64,000 nucleotides of DNA from PBB1 sp965229345 (GCA_965229345.1 OZ245872.1:558001-622000), one strand, 5' to 3'; shown: positions 31,103-41,929, numbered from the stretch's first letter. Program-made: numbers and translations. The notes: a model not told the origin generated them from the sequence alone.

Positions 31103-31435
31103 TCACCAGCCGCAGATCAGACGCAGGGGCAGGTACGCGGCCAGTCCCGCCAGCAGCGGCCCCAGCACGCCGGGCCGCCAAGCGTACCAGAGCGTGGTCA
31201 CCAGCGCGGCCGGCAGCCGGGCGTCCTGCCAGGTGCTGATCAGGTGGCCTTGCGTCATCACGATCTCGGGCACGATCACGGCCGACAGTGCGGCCAGCGG
31301 GGCCACCTTCAGGCCGCGCTGCAGCCAGTCGGGAATCGGCACCTCGCGCTCGGGAAACAGAAAGAACCCGCGCGAGACAACGGTGATGACGGCCAGCCCG
31401 ACGATGGTCACGGTGGCGTAGGTGGTGTCGCTCAT
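31103..31435 (-). CDS. azlD: Branched-chain amino acid exporter, small subunit (AzlD family)
   Basis: A 110-residue membrane protein with about four helices, beginning MSDTTYATVTIVGLAVITVVSRGFF. The RGFFL near residue 22 and the PEIV and AALVTTLWYAW stretches match AzlD. It works with the AzlC partner to export branched-chain or related amino acids. The ATG at 31435 lies 23 bases after the azlC stop; a much longer in-frame reading exists but would run through azlC. Confidence 0.88.
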   Translation of the reverse strand: MSDTTYATVTIVGLAVITVVSRGFFLFPEREVPIPDWLQRGLKVAPLAALSAVIVPEIVMTQGHLISTWQDARLPAALVTTLWYAWRPGVLGPLLAGLAAYLPLRLICGW

Positions 31436-31458
31436 GGGACGGGATCCACCGGGCCGCT

Positions 31459-32202
31459 TCAGGCCGGCCGCTGCAGGCGCCGGGCGGCGTTCTGCCCCTG
31501 CTCGATCAGCAGGCCGGCGGCCACCGCGGCCACGATGGCGACGATGATGTTGAGCTTCAGCGGCAGCGCGAATGCCGCCACCGCCGCGCTGCCGGCCACC
31601 CCGGCAACCACCCAGGTGCTGCGGTCGGACAACAGGCTGTAGGTGATGCCGACCATCGCCAGCGTCCCGGCAAAGCCCAGGCCCCAGGAGGCCGGGATCA
31701 CGTTGGCCAAGGCGATGCCGATCAGCGAGGGCACCTGCCAGGCCACCCACAACAGCAATGCCCCGCCGACGAAGTACGGCAGCTGCCCTGGTGCCCGACT
31801 CGGGCCGTGTTCGTCCGCCGGGTAGGCGCGCTGAAAGCCGATCAGGCTCAGGTCCACCGCCAGATAGCCCAGCAACAGGCGGTGGCGCCTGGGCACGTGC
31901 GCGAACACCGCGCGCCAGCGGGCGCTGTAGATCACGAAGCGCAGATTGACGCAGAAAGCCGCTGCCCAGATCACCCACATCGGCGCTCCGGCCGCCAGCA
32001 AGGGCAGCGCGGCGAGCTGGGCGCTGCCGGCGTACACGAGCAGCGTCATCAGCGCCGCCAGCGGCACGCTCAGACCCCCCTTGACCATCGCCACGCCCGT
32101 GACCAGACCCCAGGCACCGATGCCGGCCGCCAGGCTGCTCATCTCACGTGCGCCGCGGCGGAAATCGGGGTCGCGCAGCAGCGACCGGAGGTCAGCACTC
32201 AT
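31459..32202 (-). CDS. azlC: Branched-chain amino acid exporter, large subunit (AzlC family)
   Basis: A 247-residue membrane protein with about seven helices. Family signs: FRRGAREMSSLAAGIGAWGLVTGVAMVKGGLS near the N terminus, MTLLVYAGSAQLAALPLLAAGAP, the NLRFVIYSARWR stretch, and two helical segments near the C terminus ending in ALPLKLNIIVAIVAAVAAG. It forms an exporter with AzlD directly downstream. No Lrp-type or AzlB-type regulator is adjacent. Confidence 0.92.
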   Translation of the reverse strand: MSADLRSLLRDPDFRRGAREMSSLAAGIGAWGLVTGVAMVKGGLSVPLAALMTLLVYAGSAQLAALPLLAAGAPMWVIWAAAFCVNLRFVIYSARWRAVFAHVPRRHRLLLGYLAVDLSLIGFQRAYPADEHGPSRAPGQLPYFVGGALLLWVAWQVPSLIGIALANVIPASWGLGFAGTLAMVGITYSLLSDRSTWVVAGVAGSAAVAAFALPLKLNIIVAIVAAVAAGLLIEQGQNAARRLQRPA

Positions 32203-32306
32203 GCGCAGATTGTGTGGGCTGGTGCTGTGCTGTCGCGCACAGGCGCTGGCATGGCCTGGGGCCGCGCCCGGCTTTGCGCCGCGCTGTGAACCCGGGGCTC
32301 AGGCCC

Positions 32307-32708
32307 TCAATGGGCGGCCGGTTCCTTGGCGTCCTTGGGGGCCTTCGCGGTCTGGGTGTCCGACGCTGGCGACCCAGTCGACTCGGTGGCCTCGGCCGCC
32401 GCCGTCTTGCTGCTGGTGCTCTCCACCGGGTTCTCGAGTTGCGGCGACACCGCGTCGATCTTGTTCTCGCGCATGTAGTCGTTCATGTCGCGCCAGCCGG
32501 CGAAGACCGCCGCCTTGTCGGCCTTCTTGTTCAGCGTGTAGCAGTCCTCGATGGCCCGGCCGGCGTGGCGGCAGGCGCCACCGATGGCGGCGCCTTCAGC
32601 GGTGCGTGCGGCGGCGATCTTTTCGGGCGACTCGATGCCCAGCTGGTCGCAACCGGCCAACGGCAGCGTGACAACGGCAATCAGGGCAGACAGGGCTAGG
32701 CGCAGCAT
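32307..32708 (-). CDS. Small lipoprotein (unknown function)
   Basis: A 133-residue lipoprotein. Signal peptide MLRLALSALIAVVTLPLAGC with lipobox LAGC; Asp after the Cys (CDQ) is a possible inner-membrane retention signal by the E. coli rule, though that rule is less reliable in betaproteobacteria. The mature part has two more Cys (GACRHAG and EDCYTLNKK), which could pair, then an acidic/Thr-rich tail from about residue 95. Starts at the ATG at 32708. Divergent from folB. No family recognised. Confidence 0.75.
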   Translation of the reverse strand: MLRLALSALIAVVTLPLAGCDQLGIESPEKIAAARTAEGAAIGGACRHAGRAIEDCYTLNKKADKAAVFAGWRDMNDYMRENKIDAVSPQLENPVESTSSKTAAAEATESTGSPASDTQTAKAPKDAKEPAAH

Positions 32709-32869
32709 GGCGAACTCGACAAGGCGAAGAAACTCTTCGGGGCTGATCGTTCTATCGACCCACCCGACGGCGACTTGAGTTGGAAATGAGCGGTGTTTGC
32801 GGGCTGTTTCTGCGACGGCGGCCTCCGACGACACACCGATGACAAAATCGACGGCAGTGTCGCCGCTGT

Positions 32870-33340
32870 GTGCCCAGCGCCCCTCATTCAACCCACGCCA
32901 CCGTGTCCCTCCATCTCAACCTCGACTTCGCCACCGAGACGCCCCTCCCCCGCGGTGTCGCGGCGGTGGACGCCGCGCAGCCGATGGATGTGATCTTCAT
33001 CGAGGGCTACACCGGCCAGACGGTGATCGGCATCCACGATGCCGAGCTGCACCGCCCACAGACCCTCGTGGTCGATGTGCATGCGGGCCTGCCGCGCGCC
33101 AAGGCCTGCGAGACCGACCGCATCGCCGACACCATCGACTACGGTGCGGTGCACGGGCGGCTGGCGGCCCTTTATCGCGATCACAAGCTGACGCTGCTGG
33201 AGTCGTTTGCCGAGGCGATCGCCACGATGCTGATCGCTGACTTCGGGGCCGCCTGGGTGCGCGTCAAGGTCGTCAAGCCGAAGAAGTTTCCCGATGTGGC
33301 GGCGGTGGGCGTCGTCATCGAGCGGCGCGCGCAGCGCTGA
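32870..33340 (+). CDS. folB: Dihydroneopterin aldolase (FolB family)
   Basis: A protein of about 145-156 residues. The core VIFIEGYTGQTVIGIHDAELHRPQTLVVDVH fits FolB/FolX (the usual first strand and GxHxxE-type pattern), with IADTIDYGAVHGRLAALY, LLESFAEAIATML and VRVKVVKPKKFPDVAAVGV completing the fold. FolB makes 6-hydroxymethyl-dihydropterin for folate. The start is unclear: GTG at 32870 or 32903, or ATG at 32984. Because fae lies next door, a role in methanopterin-type cofactor synthesis should also be considered. Confidence 0.85.
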   Translation: MPSAPHSTHATVSLHLNLDFATETPLPRGVAAVDAAQPMDVIFIEGYTGQTVIGIHDAELHRPQTLVVDVHAGLPRAKACETDRIADTIDYGAVHGRLAALYRDHKLTLLESFAEAIATMLIADFGAAWVRVKVVKPKKFPDVAAVGVVIERRAQR

Positions 33341-33344
33341 GCGA

Positions 33345-33854
33345 TCAGACCGCCGTGAACGGCGGCGCCACCGAGCCCTTCCTCGCGATCACGTCGGCGG
33401 CCGTCGGCGTCCCGGTGACGGCGCGCTGGATGGCTTCCTTGGTGGCCAGGTAGTTGTAGTCCTGGATCTTGCGGTCGTCTTCTGCCAGCCAGTGGATGAA
33501 CACGCTGACGCAGATGAACAGGTTGTCGGCTTCGATCAGCGGAATCGTGCCGTCCTCGACCGAGTCGGCCACGGCCAATGCGATGCCACGCTGTGCCGGA
33601 CCGAACATCTGCACGGCCTGCTTCGCGCCTTTGATCGTGACCTTGTTGAACATCACCGTCGATGGTTTGGTCAACAAATTGGGTGCGATCACGGCCAACA
33701 TGGAGGTAAAGCCGTCCTTGTTGTTCACCAGCGCGTTGGCGAACGCGGTTTCGGCCGCGCTGCCGCGGGGGCCGATGAGCAGGTCGATGTGCGCGACTTC
33801 GTGGCCTTCGCCGACCATCGATTCGCCCACCATCAAGCGATCGATCTTTGCCAT
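33345..33854 (-). CDS. fae: Formaldehyde-activating enzyme
   Basis: A 169-residue enzyme that condenses formaldehyde with tetrahydromethanopterin to methylene-H4MPT. It is very close to the methylotroph Fae pattern: MAKIDRLMVGESMVGEG, then EVAHIDLLIGPRGS with the conserved His at residue 22, AFANALVNNKDGFTS, MFNKVTIKGAKQAVQMFGPAQ, LFICVSVFIHW and DYNYLATKEAIQRAV. The start is the ATG at 33854; much longer in-frame extension upstream is antisense to hyi. No other H4MPT-pathway gene is in this window. Divergent from hyi. Confidence 0.95.
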   Translation of the reverse strand: MAKIDRLMVGESMVGEGHEVAHIDLLIGPRGSAAETAFANALVNNKDGFTSMLAVIAPNLLTKPSTVMFNKVTIKGAKQAVQMFGPAQRGIALAVADSVEDGTIPLIEADNLFICVSVFIHWLAEDDRKIQDYNYLATKEAIQRAVTGTPTAADVIARKGSVAPPFTAV

Positions 33855-33974
33855 GGTGTCAATCCAAGAGATTCCGGTTGGGGTGGCCTGGGCGGGAGGT
33901 CGCCCAGCCTGACGGGACCTTATCACCAAGCCCCGACGCGTCGCGCGATTCCCCCGCCGTCCGACAATCGCGGC

Positions 33975-34766
33975 ATGCCCCGCTTCGCCGCCAACCTGAC
34001 GCTGATGTACACGGAGCACGCCTTCGGCGATCGATTTGCAGCGGCGGCAGCCGATGGGTTCGACGCGGTCGAGTGCCTGTTTCCGTATGAACTGGGCACC
34101 GACGAGCTCGTGCAGCGTCTGCAGGATCATCGGCTGAGTCTGGTGCTGTTCAACCTGTGGCCCGGAGACTGGGCGGCGGGAGAGCGTGGCCTGGCCGCGC
34201 TGCCAGGCCGCGAGGCCGAGTTCGAGGCCACCGTCGAGACCGCGCTGCCCTACGCGCAGGCCACCGGCTGCCGTCAGCTGCATGCGATGGCCGGGTTGGT
34301 GCCCGCTGCCGCCAGCGCCGACGACCGCACCACGATGCACCGCACCTATGTCGCCAACCTGCGCCGCGCCGCGCGGGTGTTGGCACCGCACGGCATCACG
34401 CTGCTGATCGAGCCGATCAACACCCGCGACATGCCCGGCTACGTTCTGAACCACCAGCAAGCGGCGCACGACGTCGTTGCCGAGGTCGGTGAACCCAACC
34501 TGAAGGTGCAGATGGACCTGTACCACTGCCAGATCATGGAGGGCGATGTGGCGACCCGGCTGCGCCAGCACATCGAAGGCGTCGCTCACCTGCAGATCGC
34601 CGGCGTGCCGGATCGGCATGAGCCCGACAGCGGCGAGCTGAACTACCCCTTCCTGTTCGAGCTGATCGACCAGCTGGGCTATCGCGGGCATGTGGGCTGC
34701 GAATACCGACCGCGTGCCGGCACCTCGGCCGGGCTGGGCTGGTGGCGCCGGGCCTGTCAGAGCTGA
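33975..34766 (+). CDS. hyi: Hydroxypyruvate isomerase family protein
   Basis: A 263-residue TIM-barrel sugar-phosphate isomerase-like enzyme of the Hyi/OtnI family, which interconverts hydroxypyruvate and tartronate semialdehyde in glyoxylate metabolism. Signs: MPRFAANLTLMYTE, FDAVECLFPYELG, LFNLWPGDWAAGERGLAALPGRE, the metal/catalytic LLIEPINTRDMPGY, KVQMDLYHCQIMEGD and GHVGCEYRPR. ATG at 33975, 120 bases from the divergent fae start. OtnI-type activity on 2-oxo-tetronate is an alternative. Confidence 0.9.
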   Translation: MPRFAANLTLMYTEHAFGDRFAAAAADGFDAVECLFPYELGTDELVQRLQDHRLSLVLFNLWPGDWAAGERGLAALPGREAEFEATVETALPYAQATGCRQLHAMAGLVPAAASADDRTTMHRTYVANLRRAARVLAPHGITLLIEPINTRDMPGYVLNHQQAAHDVVAEVGEPNLKVQMDLYHCQIMEGDVATRLRQHIEGVAHLQIAGVPDRHEPDSGELNYPFLFELIDQLGYRGHVGCEYRPRAGTSAGLGWWRRACQS

Positions 34767-34895
34767 GTCATGCACCGCGGGTTCAATCTCGATCTTGCGA
34801 TGCGCCGGGGCGCTGCGGCCGCGTCGTCGACCGATGGAACTCCCGTGCCCCACCAGAATCGAGCTTGCGCGGGCGGGAAGTGAAAAAGGGACGGG

Positions 34896-37172
34896 ATGAG
34901 TTCAGCGGTGCTTGATCAACGATCCACGAAGCCGCTGCGCGTGCCGCGGCCGGCTGCCCCACGGCGCTGGCTGCCCGGGCTGATCGCCGCGCTGGTTGCC
35001 GCCGGGCCGGTGCTCGCGCAGCCGGTGAAGACCGACCACGTCACTGCCGAGCTGGTGGCCGAGCGCAGCGCGGTGCAACCCGGGCAGGCTCTGCGCATCG
35101 GCTTGCGTCTGCAGCACATCCCGCACTGGCACACCTACTGGCGCAACCCCGGCGATTCCGGCTTGCCCACCACCTTGAGCTGGACGCTGCCCCCGGGTAG
35201 TCAGACCGGCGACATCGAATGGCCGGCGCCCACGCGGCTTCCGATCGGCCCGTTGGTCAACTACGGCTACGAAGGCGAATTGCTGCTGCCGGTGGTGTAC
35301 ACCGCGCCGGCCGATGCGCGGCCTGGCACCACGCTGACTTTGCACGCACAGGCCACCTGGCTGGTGTGCCGGGACGTCTGCATCCCCGAGAACGCAAGGC
35401 TGACGCTGCAACTGCCCGTGGTGGCAGGGGGCGCGTCGGCCGATGCGGTCACACCGGGCAGCACCGAACACACCGCGCTGTTCGAGCGGGCCCGCGACGC
35501 GCAGGCGGTGCCGCTCACCGGCTGGGCGGTTGACGCACAGCAGGCCGGACGCGAGCTGCTGGTCACGTTGTCCAAGCCGCTCGATGCGGCGGCCCCTCGG
35601 CCCGCGGTGCAGTTGTTTCCGTATGCCGAACAACTGATCGAGCCGGCGCGGCACGAGGTGTTTCGCACCGACAGCGGCTATGCGGTCAAGCTGCGACTGC
35701 TCGACGGCGCGGCCGTGCCTGCGTCGCTCTCCGGCATCGTGGTGGCGCCAGGTGCCGACACGCCCGGCGCGCCCACGGTGTGGGGCGGCATGCAGCGCTC
35801 GGCCGAATTCGAGGCGCCGGTGCGGACGGTGTCGGCGTTGGCCTGGCCGGCAGGCGCGAAGGCGCTGGCCGACACGCCCCTGCGCGCCTCGGTGACCGAA
35901 ACCCTCGGGGGGGGGGCCGACGTGGGCTGGGCCGCGGCCTTGCTGCTGGCCTTCGTGGGCGGCATGGTCTTGAACCTGATGCCTTGCGTGTTCCCGGTGC
36001 TGTCGATCAAGCTGCTGAGCCTGGCCCGTCACGGTGGCGTAGGCACGCCCACGGCCGCCGCGCTGCGCGCGCACGCGCTGGCCTACAGCACCGGTGTCGT
36101 GCTCAGCTTCCTTGCACTGGCCGGGTTGCTGCTGGGGCTGCGCGCTGCGGGCAGCGTGATCGGTTGGGGCTTTCAGCTGCAGGAGCCAGGCGTGGTGTTC
36201 GTGCTGGCGCTGCTGTTCTTTGCGCTGGGCCTGAACCTGATGGGTGCGTTCGAGTTCGGGACGCTGCTGCCGCAGGGTCTGGCGGCGTGGCGCGACCGTC
36301 GGCCGGCGGTCGATGCCCTGGCCTCCGGTGTGCTCGCGGTGGTGGCGGCCAGCCCCTGTACCGCGCCGTTCATGGGCGCGGCGCTCGGCTACGCGATCAC
36401 GCAGTCGCCGGCCGTCGGTCTCAGCGTGTTTGCCGCGCTCGGCCTCGGCATGGCGCTGCCGTACGCGCTGCTGGTGCTGCTGCCGGGCTGGCGCGCGCGG
36501 CTGCCGCGGCCGGGGGCGTGGATGCTGCGGCTGAGGCAGGCGCTGGCCTTCCCGCTGTTCCTGACCGTCGTCTGGCTGGTCTGGGTGCTGGGCCAGCAGC
36601 AGGGTGTCGATGGCGCGGCGAAAGCGCTGATCTCGTTGGTCGTGCTCGCGTTCGCGATCTGGGTCGGCAGCGGGCCAGGCCGCGCATCGCCGCACGGTGA
36701 CCGGGGCCAGGGGGTGCGGCGCGCGGTCGGCGGCCTGATGCTGATCGGCGCACTGGCCTGGGGCTGGCCCGGCGGCGCCGCGAGTGGAAATGCCACCGCC
36801 GCCTCGGGCGCTGCCGCACCGGGTTCGCCCGACGCGGCGTGGGCGCCTTACGACGAGCGCCTGATCGCCGAGCGGCTGGCGGCTGGTCAGCCGGTGTTCG
36901 TCGATTTCACCGCGGCGTGGTGCGTCAGCTGCCAGGTCAACAAGCGGCTGGTGCTGCACACCGACGCCACGATGCAGGCTTTCGCGCAGGCGAATGTCGC
37001 ACTGGTGCGCGCCGACTGGACGACACGCGATGCGCGCATCACCGAGGCGCTGGCGCGCCTGGGTCGCAACGGTGTCCCCGTGTATGTGCTGCTGCGCCCG
37101 GGCCGCGAGCCGCTGCTGTTGCCCGAAGTCCTGACCGGGTCGCTGGTGCGCGACGCGCTGGCCACGCTGTGA
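34896..37172 (+). CDS. DsbD-type thiol:disulfide interchange protein
   Basis: A 758-residue inner-membrane protein that carries electrons from cytoplasmic thioredoxin to the periplasm. After a signal peptide (cut near residue 44) comes a ScsB-like periplasmic region with VCRDVC, about 45-340. The membrane domain has the two redox Cys in LNLMPCVFPVLSIK and AASPCTAPFMGAA. The C-terminal thioredoxin-like domain has WCVSC (about 672-676). All key cysteines are present. A run of ten G (35907-35916) falls at the join to the membrane domain. The stop overlaps the next gene's GTG. Confidence 0.9.
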   Translation: MSSAVLDQRSTKPLRVPRPAAPRRWLPGLIAALVAAGPVLAQPVKTDHVTAELVAERSAVQPGQALRIGLRLQHIPHWHTYWRNPGDSGLPTTLSWTLPPGSQTGDIEWPAPTRLPIGPLVNYGYEGELLLPVVYTAPADARPGTTLTLHAQATWLVCRDVCIPENARLTLQLPVVAGGASADAVTPGSTEHTALFERARDAQAVPLTGWAVDAQQAGRELLVTLSKPLDAAAPRPAVQLFPYAEQLIEPARHEVFRTDSGYAVKLRLLDGAAVPASLSGIVVAPGADTPGAPTVWGGMQRSAEFEAPVRTVSALAWPAGAKALADTPLRASVTETLGGGADVGWAAALLLAFVGGMVLNLMPCVFPVLSIKLLSLARHGGVGTPTAAALRAHALAYSTGVVLSFLALAGLLLGLRAAGSVIGWGFQLQEPGVVFVLALLFFALGLNLMGAFEFGTLLPQGLAAWRDRRPAVDALASGVLAVVAASPCTAPFMGAALGYAITQSPAVGLSVFAALGLGMALPYALLVLLPGWRARLPRPGAWMLRLRQALAFPLFLTVVWLVWVLGQQQGVDGAAKALISLVVLAFAIWVGSGPGRASPHGDRGQGVRRAVGGLMLIGALAWGWPGGAASGNATAASGAAAPGSPDAAWAPYDERLIAERLAAGQPVFVDFTAAWCVSCQVNKRLVLHTDATMQAFAQANVALVRADWTTRDARITEALARLGRNGVPVYVLLRPGREPLLLPEVLTGSLVRDALATL

Positions 37173-38179
37173 CCACGGGTCACAAGGCGGGAACCCTGGG
37201 CCGCCTGCGCATCAGCCGGGGCCTGGTGCTGGCCGTGGCCTGCATGGCCTCTGTGTCGGGCGTGTTCGCTGTCGACGGCGTCGCGCTTGATGCGCAGTCC
37301 GCAGCGCCGGGTGCCGCAGAGGCCTCCGCCGCAGCGGCCGACACGGCGGTGGATGCCTCCGGGCGCTCGATCGATGTGCCCGCGATGGCGCAGCGTCTGC
37401 GCGGCGCACGCCATGTCTTGCTGGGTGAAATCCACGACGACGCCGCACAACACCGGCTGAGGGCCGCCGTGCTGAAGGCGTTGCTGGCTGATGGCCGGCC
37501 CACCTGGGTCGTGTTCGAGCAGATCGATCGCGAGCACAACGCCGCGCTGGCCCACGCCGCGCGCGACACCGAAGCGGTCATCACCGCCGGGCAGCTCGAC
37601 CGCAAGGCCTGGGCGTGGCCGCTGCACCGCCCGCTGTTCGAGGCGGCATTGGCCGCGGGTGCCACGGTGGTGGGCGGCAACCTGAGCCGCGCCGAGGCCG
37701 GCCGGGTGGTGAGCGGGGGTGTGGCGCAGGCGCCGCTGGAACTGCAGCGCTGGCTGGTCGCACCTGAAACCACCAGCGTCGAGTCGCCACCGGGTTGGAC
37801 GCCGGCACAGGACGCCGAGTTGCGCCATCAGGTCGACGCAGGCCACTGTGGCGCGCTGCCAGCTGCGATGATCGGGTCGATGGCCTTGGCCCAGCGGGCC
37901 CGCGATGCCGCGCTGGCGGCCGCGATGATGGCTGCGCCGCCCGGTGCCAGGGTGGTGCTGATCGCCGGCAATGGGCATGTGCGGCGCGATATCGGCGTGC
38001 CGCACTACCTGGCCGCAGCGCAGGCCGGAGACATCGTCAGCGTCGGCTTTCTCGAGCGCGGCCCTGATGGCGCGACGCGCGCGGACGGCCCCTACGACGA
38101 GGCCTGGTTTACCGCGCCGGTGGACCGGCCCGATCCGTGTGCCTCGTTCCGGCCGCCCGGTGCATCGAGATCGCAGTAG
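37169..38179 (+). CDS. ChaN-like haem-binding/TIKI-superfamily secreted protein
   Basis: A 336-residue protein of the ChaN family. It starts at a GTG that overlaps the dsbD-like stop (GTGA), so translation is coupled. A signal peptide lies in about 14-36 (ISRGLVLAVACMASVSGVFA). The ChaN core includes VLLGEIHDDAAQHRLRA, VVFEQIDREHNAALAHA and VLIAGNGHVRRDIGVPHYL. ChaN of Campylobacter binds haem and is iron-regulated; TIKI relatives are metalloproteases. Which applies here is not clear. Placement behind a thiol-reductase gene suggests a periplasmic redox or haem role. Confidence 0.8.
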   Translation: MTTGHKAGTLGRLRISRGLVLAVACMASVSGVFAVDGVALDAQSAAPGAAEASAAAADTAVDASGRSIDVPAMAQRLRGARHVLLGEIHDDAAQHRLRAAVLKALLADGRPTWVVFEQIDREHNAALAHAARDTEAVITAGQLDRKAWAWPLHRPLFEAALAAGATVVGGNLSRAEAGRVVSGGVAQAPLELQRWLVAPETTSVESPPGWTPAQDAELRHQVDAGHCGALPAAMIGSMALAQRARDAALAAAMMAAPPGARVVLIAGNGHVRRDIGVPHYLAAAQAGDIVSVGFLERGPDGATRADGPYDEAWFTAPVDRPDPCASFRPPGASRSQ

Positions 38180-38233
38180 GCAGCGTCACAATGCGACGTG
38201 TCATCACCTTGACCCGCCGCTGGAGATCCACCG

Positions 38234-38287
38234 ATGCCCAAGCCCTGTGCCCCGTTGATGAAACAGATCGATGCCCTCGGCAGCTGA
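38234..38287 (+). CDS. Possible 17-residue leader peptide
   Basis: A short frame coding MPKPCAPLMKQIDALGS lies directly before the FMN reductase gene. Its ATG has a good TGGAGATC ribosome-binding site eight bases upstream, while the reductase ATG at 38295 has none visible. The stop is seven bases before that ATG, so it could couple translation to the next gene. It may equally be chance. Confidence 0.3.
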   Translation: MPKPCAPLMKQIDALGS

Positions 38288-38294
38288 CGTCGCG

Positions 38295-38894
38295 ATGAGT
38301 GCCCCCCGCGTTCTGGTCATCGCTGGCAGCGCCCGCCACGGGTCGCTGAATCAACAGCTCGCAGCGGTGGCTGCACGCGAACTCGAACAGGCCGGCGCCG
38401 CGGTCACGCCGGTCGATCTGCGCGCGCTGGCGCTGCCGATCTACGACGCCGACATCGAGGCGCGCGGCATGCCCGAAGGCGCGCGCACCCTGCGCCGGCT
38501 GTTCGCCGAGCACGAGGCGCTGATCCTGGTCACGCCCGAATACAACGGCTTTCCGACGCCGCTGTTGATCAACGCGCTCGACTGGGCCTCGCGCCCGGTG
38601 GCCGAAGACGGCCTGCCATCAGGCCCGGCCGCGATGAGCGGCACGGTCGCCGGCCTGCTCAGCGCCTCGCCTGGCGGCTTGGGCGGCCTGCGCAGTCTGC
38701 TGTTCACGCGCCAGTTCCTGCAGATGAACCTGGGCATGCTGATCGTGCCCGAGCAGTTCGGCCTCGGGTCGGCCGACAAGGCCTTCGACGCAGCGGGTGC
38801 GCTGATCGATGCGAAGGCCCACGCCGCGGTGGTGAAGGTGGTGCAGTCCGTGCTGCGAACGGCGGTGGCGATGAAGCCACCGCCCGCGGTCTAG
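38295..38894 (+). CDS. NAD(P)H-dependent FMN reductase
   Basis: A 199-residue flavodoxin-fold oxidoreductase of the NADPH-dependent FMN reductase family (ChrR/SsuE-like). The FMN-binding loop is VIAGSARHGSLNQQLA; the flavin-contact TPEYNGFPTPLLINALDWASRP is intact. Such enzymes reduce FMN, chromate or quinones. Starts at 38295 or 38271; the latter overlaps the short frame above. It could serve as the flavin donor for the monooxygenase SsuD at 57 kb, since no ssuE lies in that operon, but distance makes this only a guess. Confidence 0.85.
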   Translation: MSAPRVLVIAGSARHGSLNQQLAAVAARELEQAGAAVTPVDLRALALPIYDADIEARGMPEGARTLRRLFAEHEALILVTPEYNGFPTPLLINALDWASRPVAEDGLPSGPAAMSGTVAGLLSASPGGLGGLRSLLFTRQFLQMNLGMLIVPEQFGLGSADKAFDAAGALIDAKAHAAVVKVVQSVLRTAVAMKPPPAV

Positions 38895-38922
38895 CCCGGC
38901 CAGCGGCCACGGGGCTTGATGC

Positions 38923-41178
<2,256 letters not shown>

Positions 41179-41184
41179 GCCACT

Positions 41185-41724
41185 TCAGGCGCACACCACC
41201 GCATCGCCGACTTTCAGCCGGCCACCCACCCGCACCCGTGCCGTCAGGCCGCCGTGGCCACGCATCGCGTTGTAGCCGCCGACGCCCAGCAACGCTTCCA
41301 TGCGCGAGCAGGGCTCGCATGGGCCGGTGATCTCCAGCACCACCTCGGCACCGATGCACAGCTGCAGTGGCTGGTCCTTGAACAGGCTGCGCGCGGCCAG
41401 CAGGTTGAGCCCCGACACCACCAGATTGCGCCGCAGACCCAGCGCATCGACCTGGGCCTGCGCAGCCAGCGCGGCGATGACGGGCAAATGCTCGGCCTGC
41501 ATCAGGGTGATCTGGCGCTTGCTGCCCTCCGCGAGGCTGCCTGCGCGCGGCGGCGTGGCGGCACTGCGGTCGCCTTGCAGGCCGCGCCCCGCCCAGGCGA
41601 TGGCTTCGTCGACCGACAGCGCGCAGACCCGCCGCGCCGGGCGCAGCACGATCGCCTCCAGCCGGCCGGCGCGCGGGAACTGGCGCGTCAGTGCGCGCAG
41701 TGATCCGTCGTGATCGGCTGCCAT
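41185..41724 (-). CDS. MOSC-domain protein
   Basis: A 179-residue MOSC (molybdenum cofactor sulfurase C-terminal) protein. Family marks: GRLEAIVLRPARRVCALSVDEAIAWAGRGLQGDR near the N terminus, ALGLRRNLVVSGLNLLA, and GPCEPCSRMEALLG, which holds the conserved Cys. Such proteins are tied to Moco-dependent or sulfur-carrier chemistry, sometimes in reduction of N-hydroxylated compounds. The ATG at 41724 is 205 bases from tonB; longer in-frame sequence upstream is antisense to tonB. Confidence 0.85.
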   Translation of the reverse strand: MAADHDGSLRALTRQFPRAGRLEAIVLRPARRVCALSVDEAIAWAGRGLQGDRSAATPPRAGSLAEGSKRQITLMQAEHLPVIAALAAQAQVDALGLRRNLVVSGLNLLAARSLFKDQPLQLCIGAEVVLEITGPCEPCSRMEALLGVGGYNAMRGHGGLTARVRVGGRLKVGDAVVCA

Positions 41725-41788
41725 CAGTCGAGACGCCCTGTGACAGGGCGTTGCCTCGTGCCGGCAGGCGCCCCCCAAACTATGCAAA

Positions 41789-41803
41789 TGCGAATCGATC
41801 TCA
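41789..41803. promoter_or_regulatory. Possible Fur box upstream of tonB
   Basis: TGCGAATCGATCTCA fits the 7-1-7 Fur pattern TGAGAAT-N-ATTCTCA at 11 of 14 informative positions. It lies about 125 bases upstream of the tonB ATG, inside the divergent MOSC-tonB gap. This would put the tonB-exbBD operon under iron control. Confidence 0.5.
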
Positions 41804-41929
41804 CTTGTGTTAGCCTTAATGTATTCGTGCAGTGCCTCGCGGAGTCTCGTGGAGCCCCGTGGTGCCGCCGACATCGACGGTCCGTCGTCATGCGGGCTGG
41901 TGGTCTTCGATTCATTTTCACGCTCGCCC

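Noticed and set aside
33345..34853. A 502-codon reading of the fae frame
   Set aside because: Only the last 169 residues match Fae; the upstream part is antisense to hyi.
34902..36959. A 685-codon open frame antisense to the DsbD-type gene
   Set aside because: Gln/Arg/His-rich, no domain, and the plus-strand gene has all the family cysteines.
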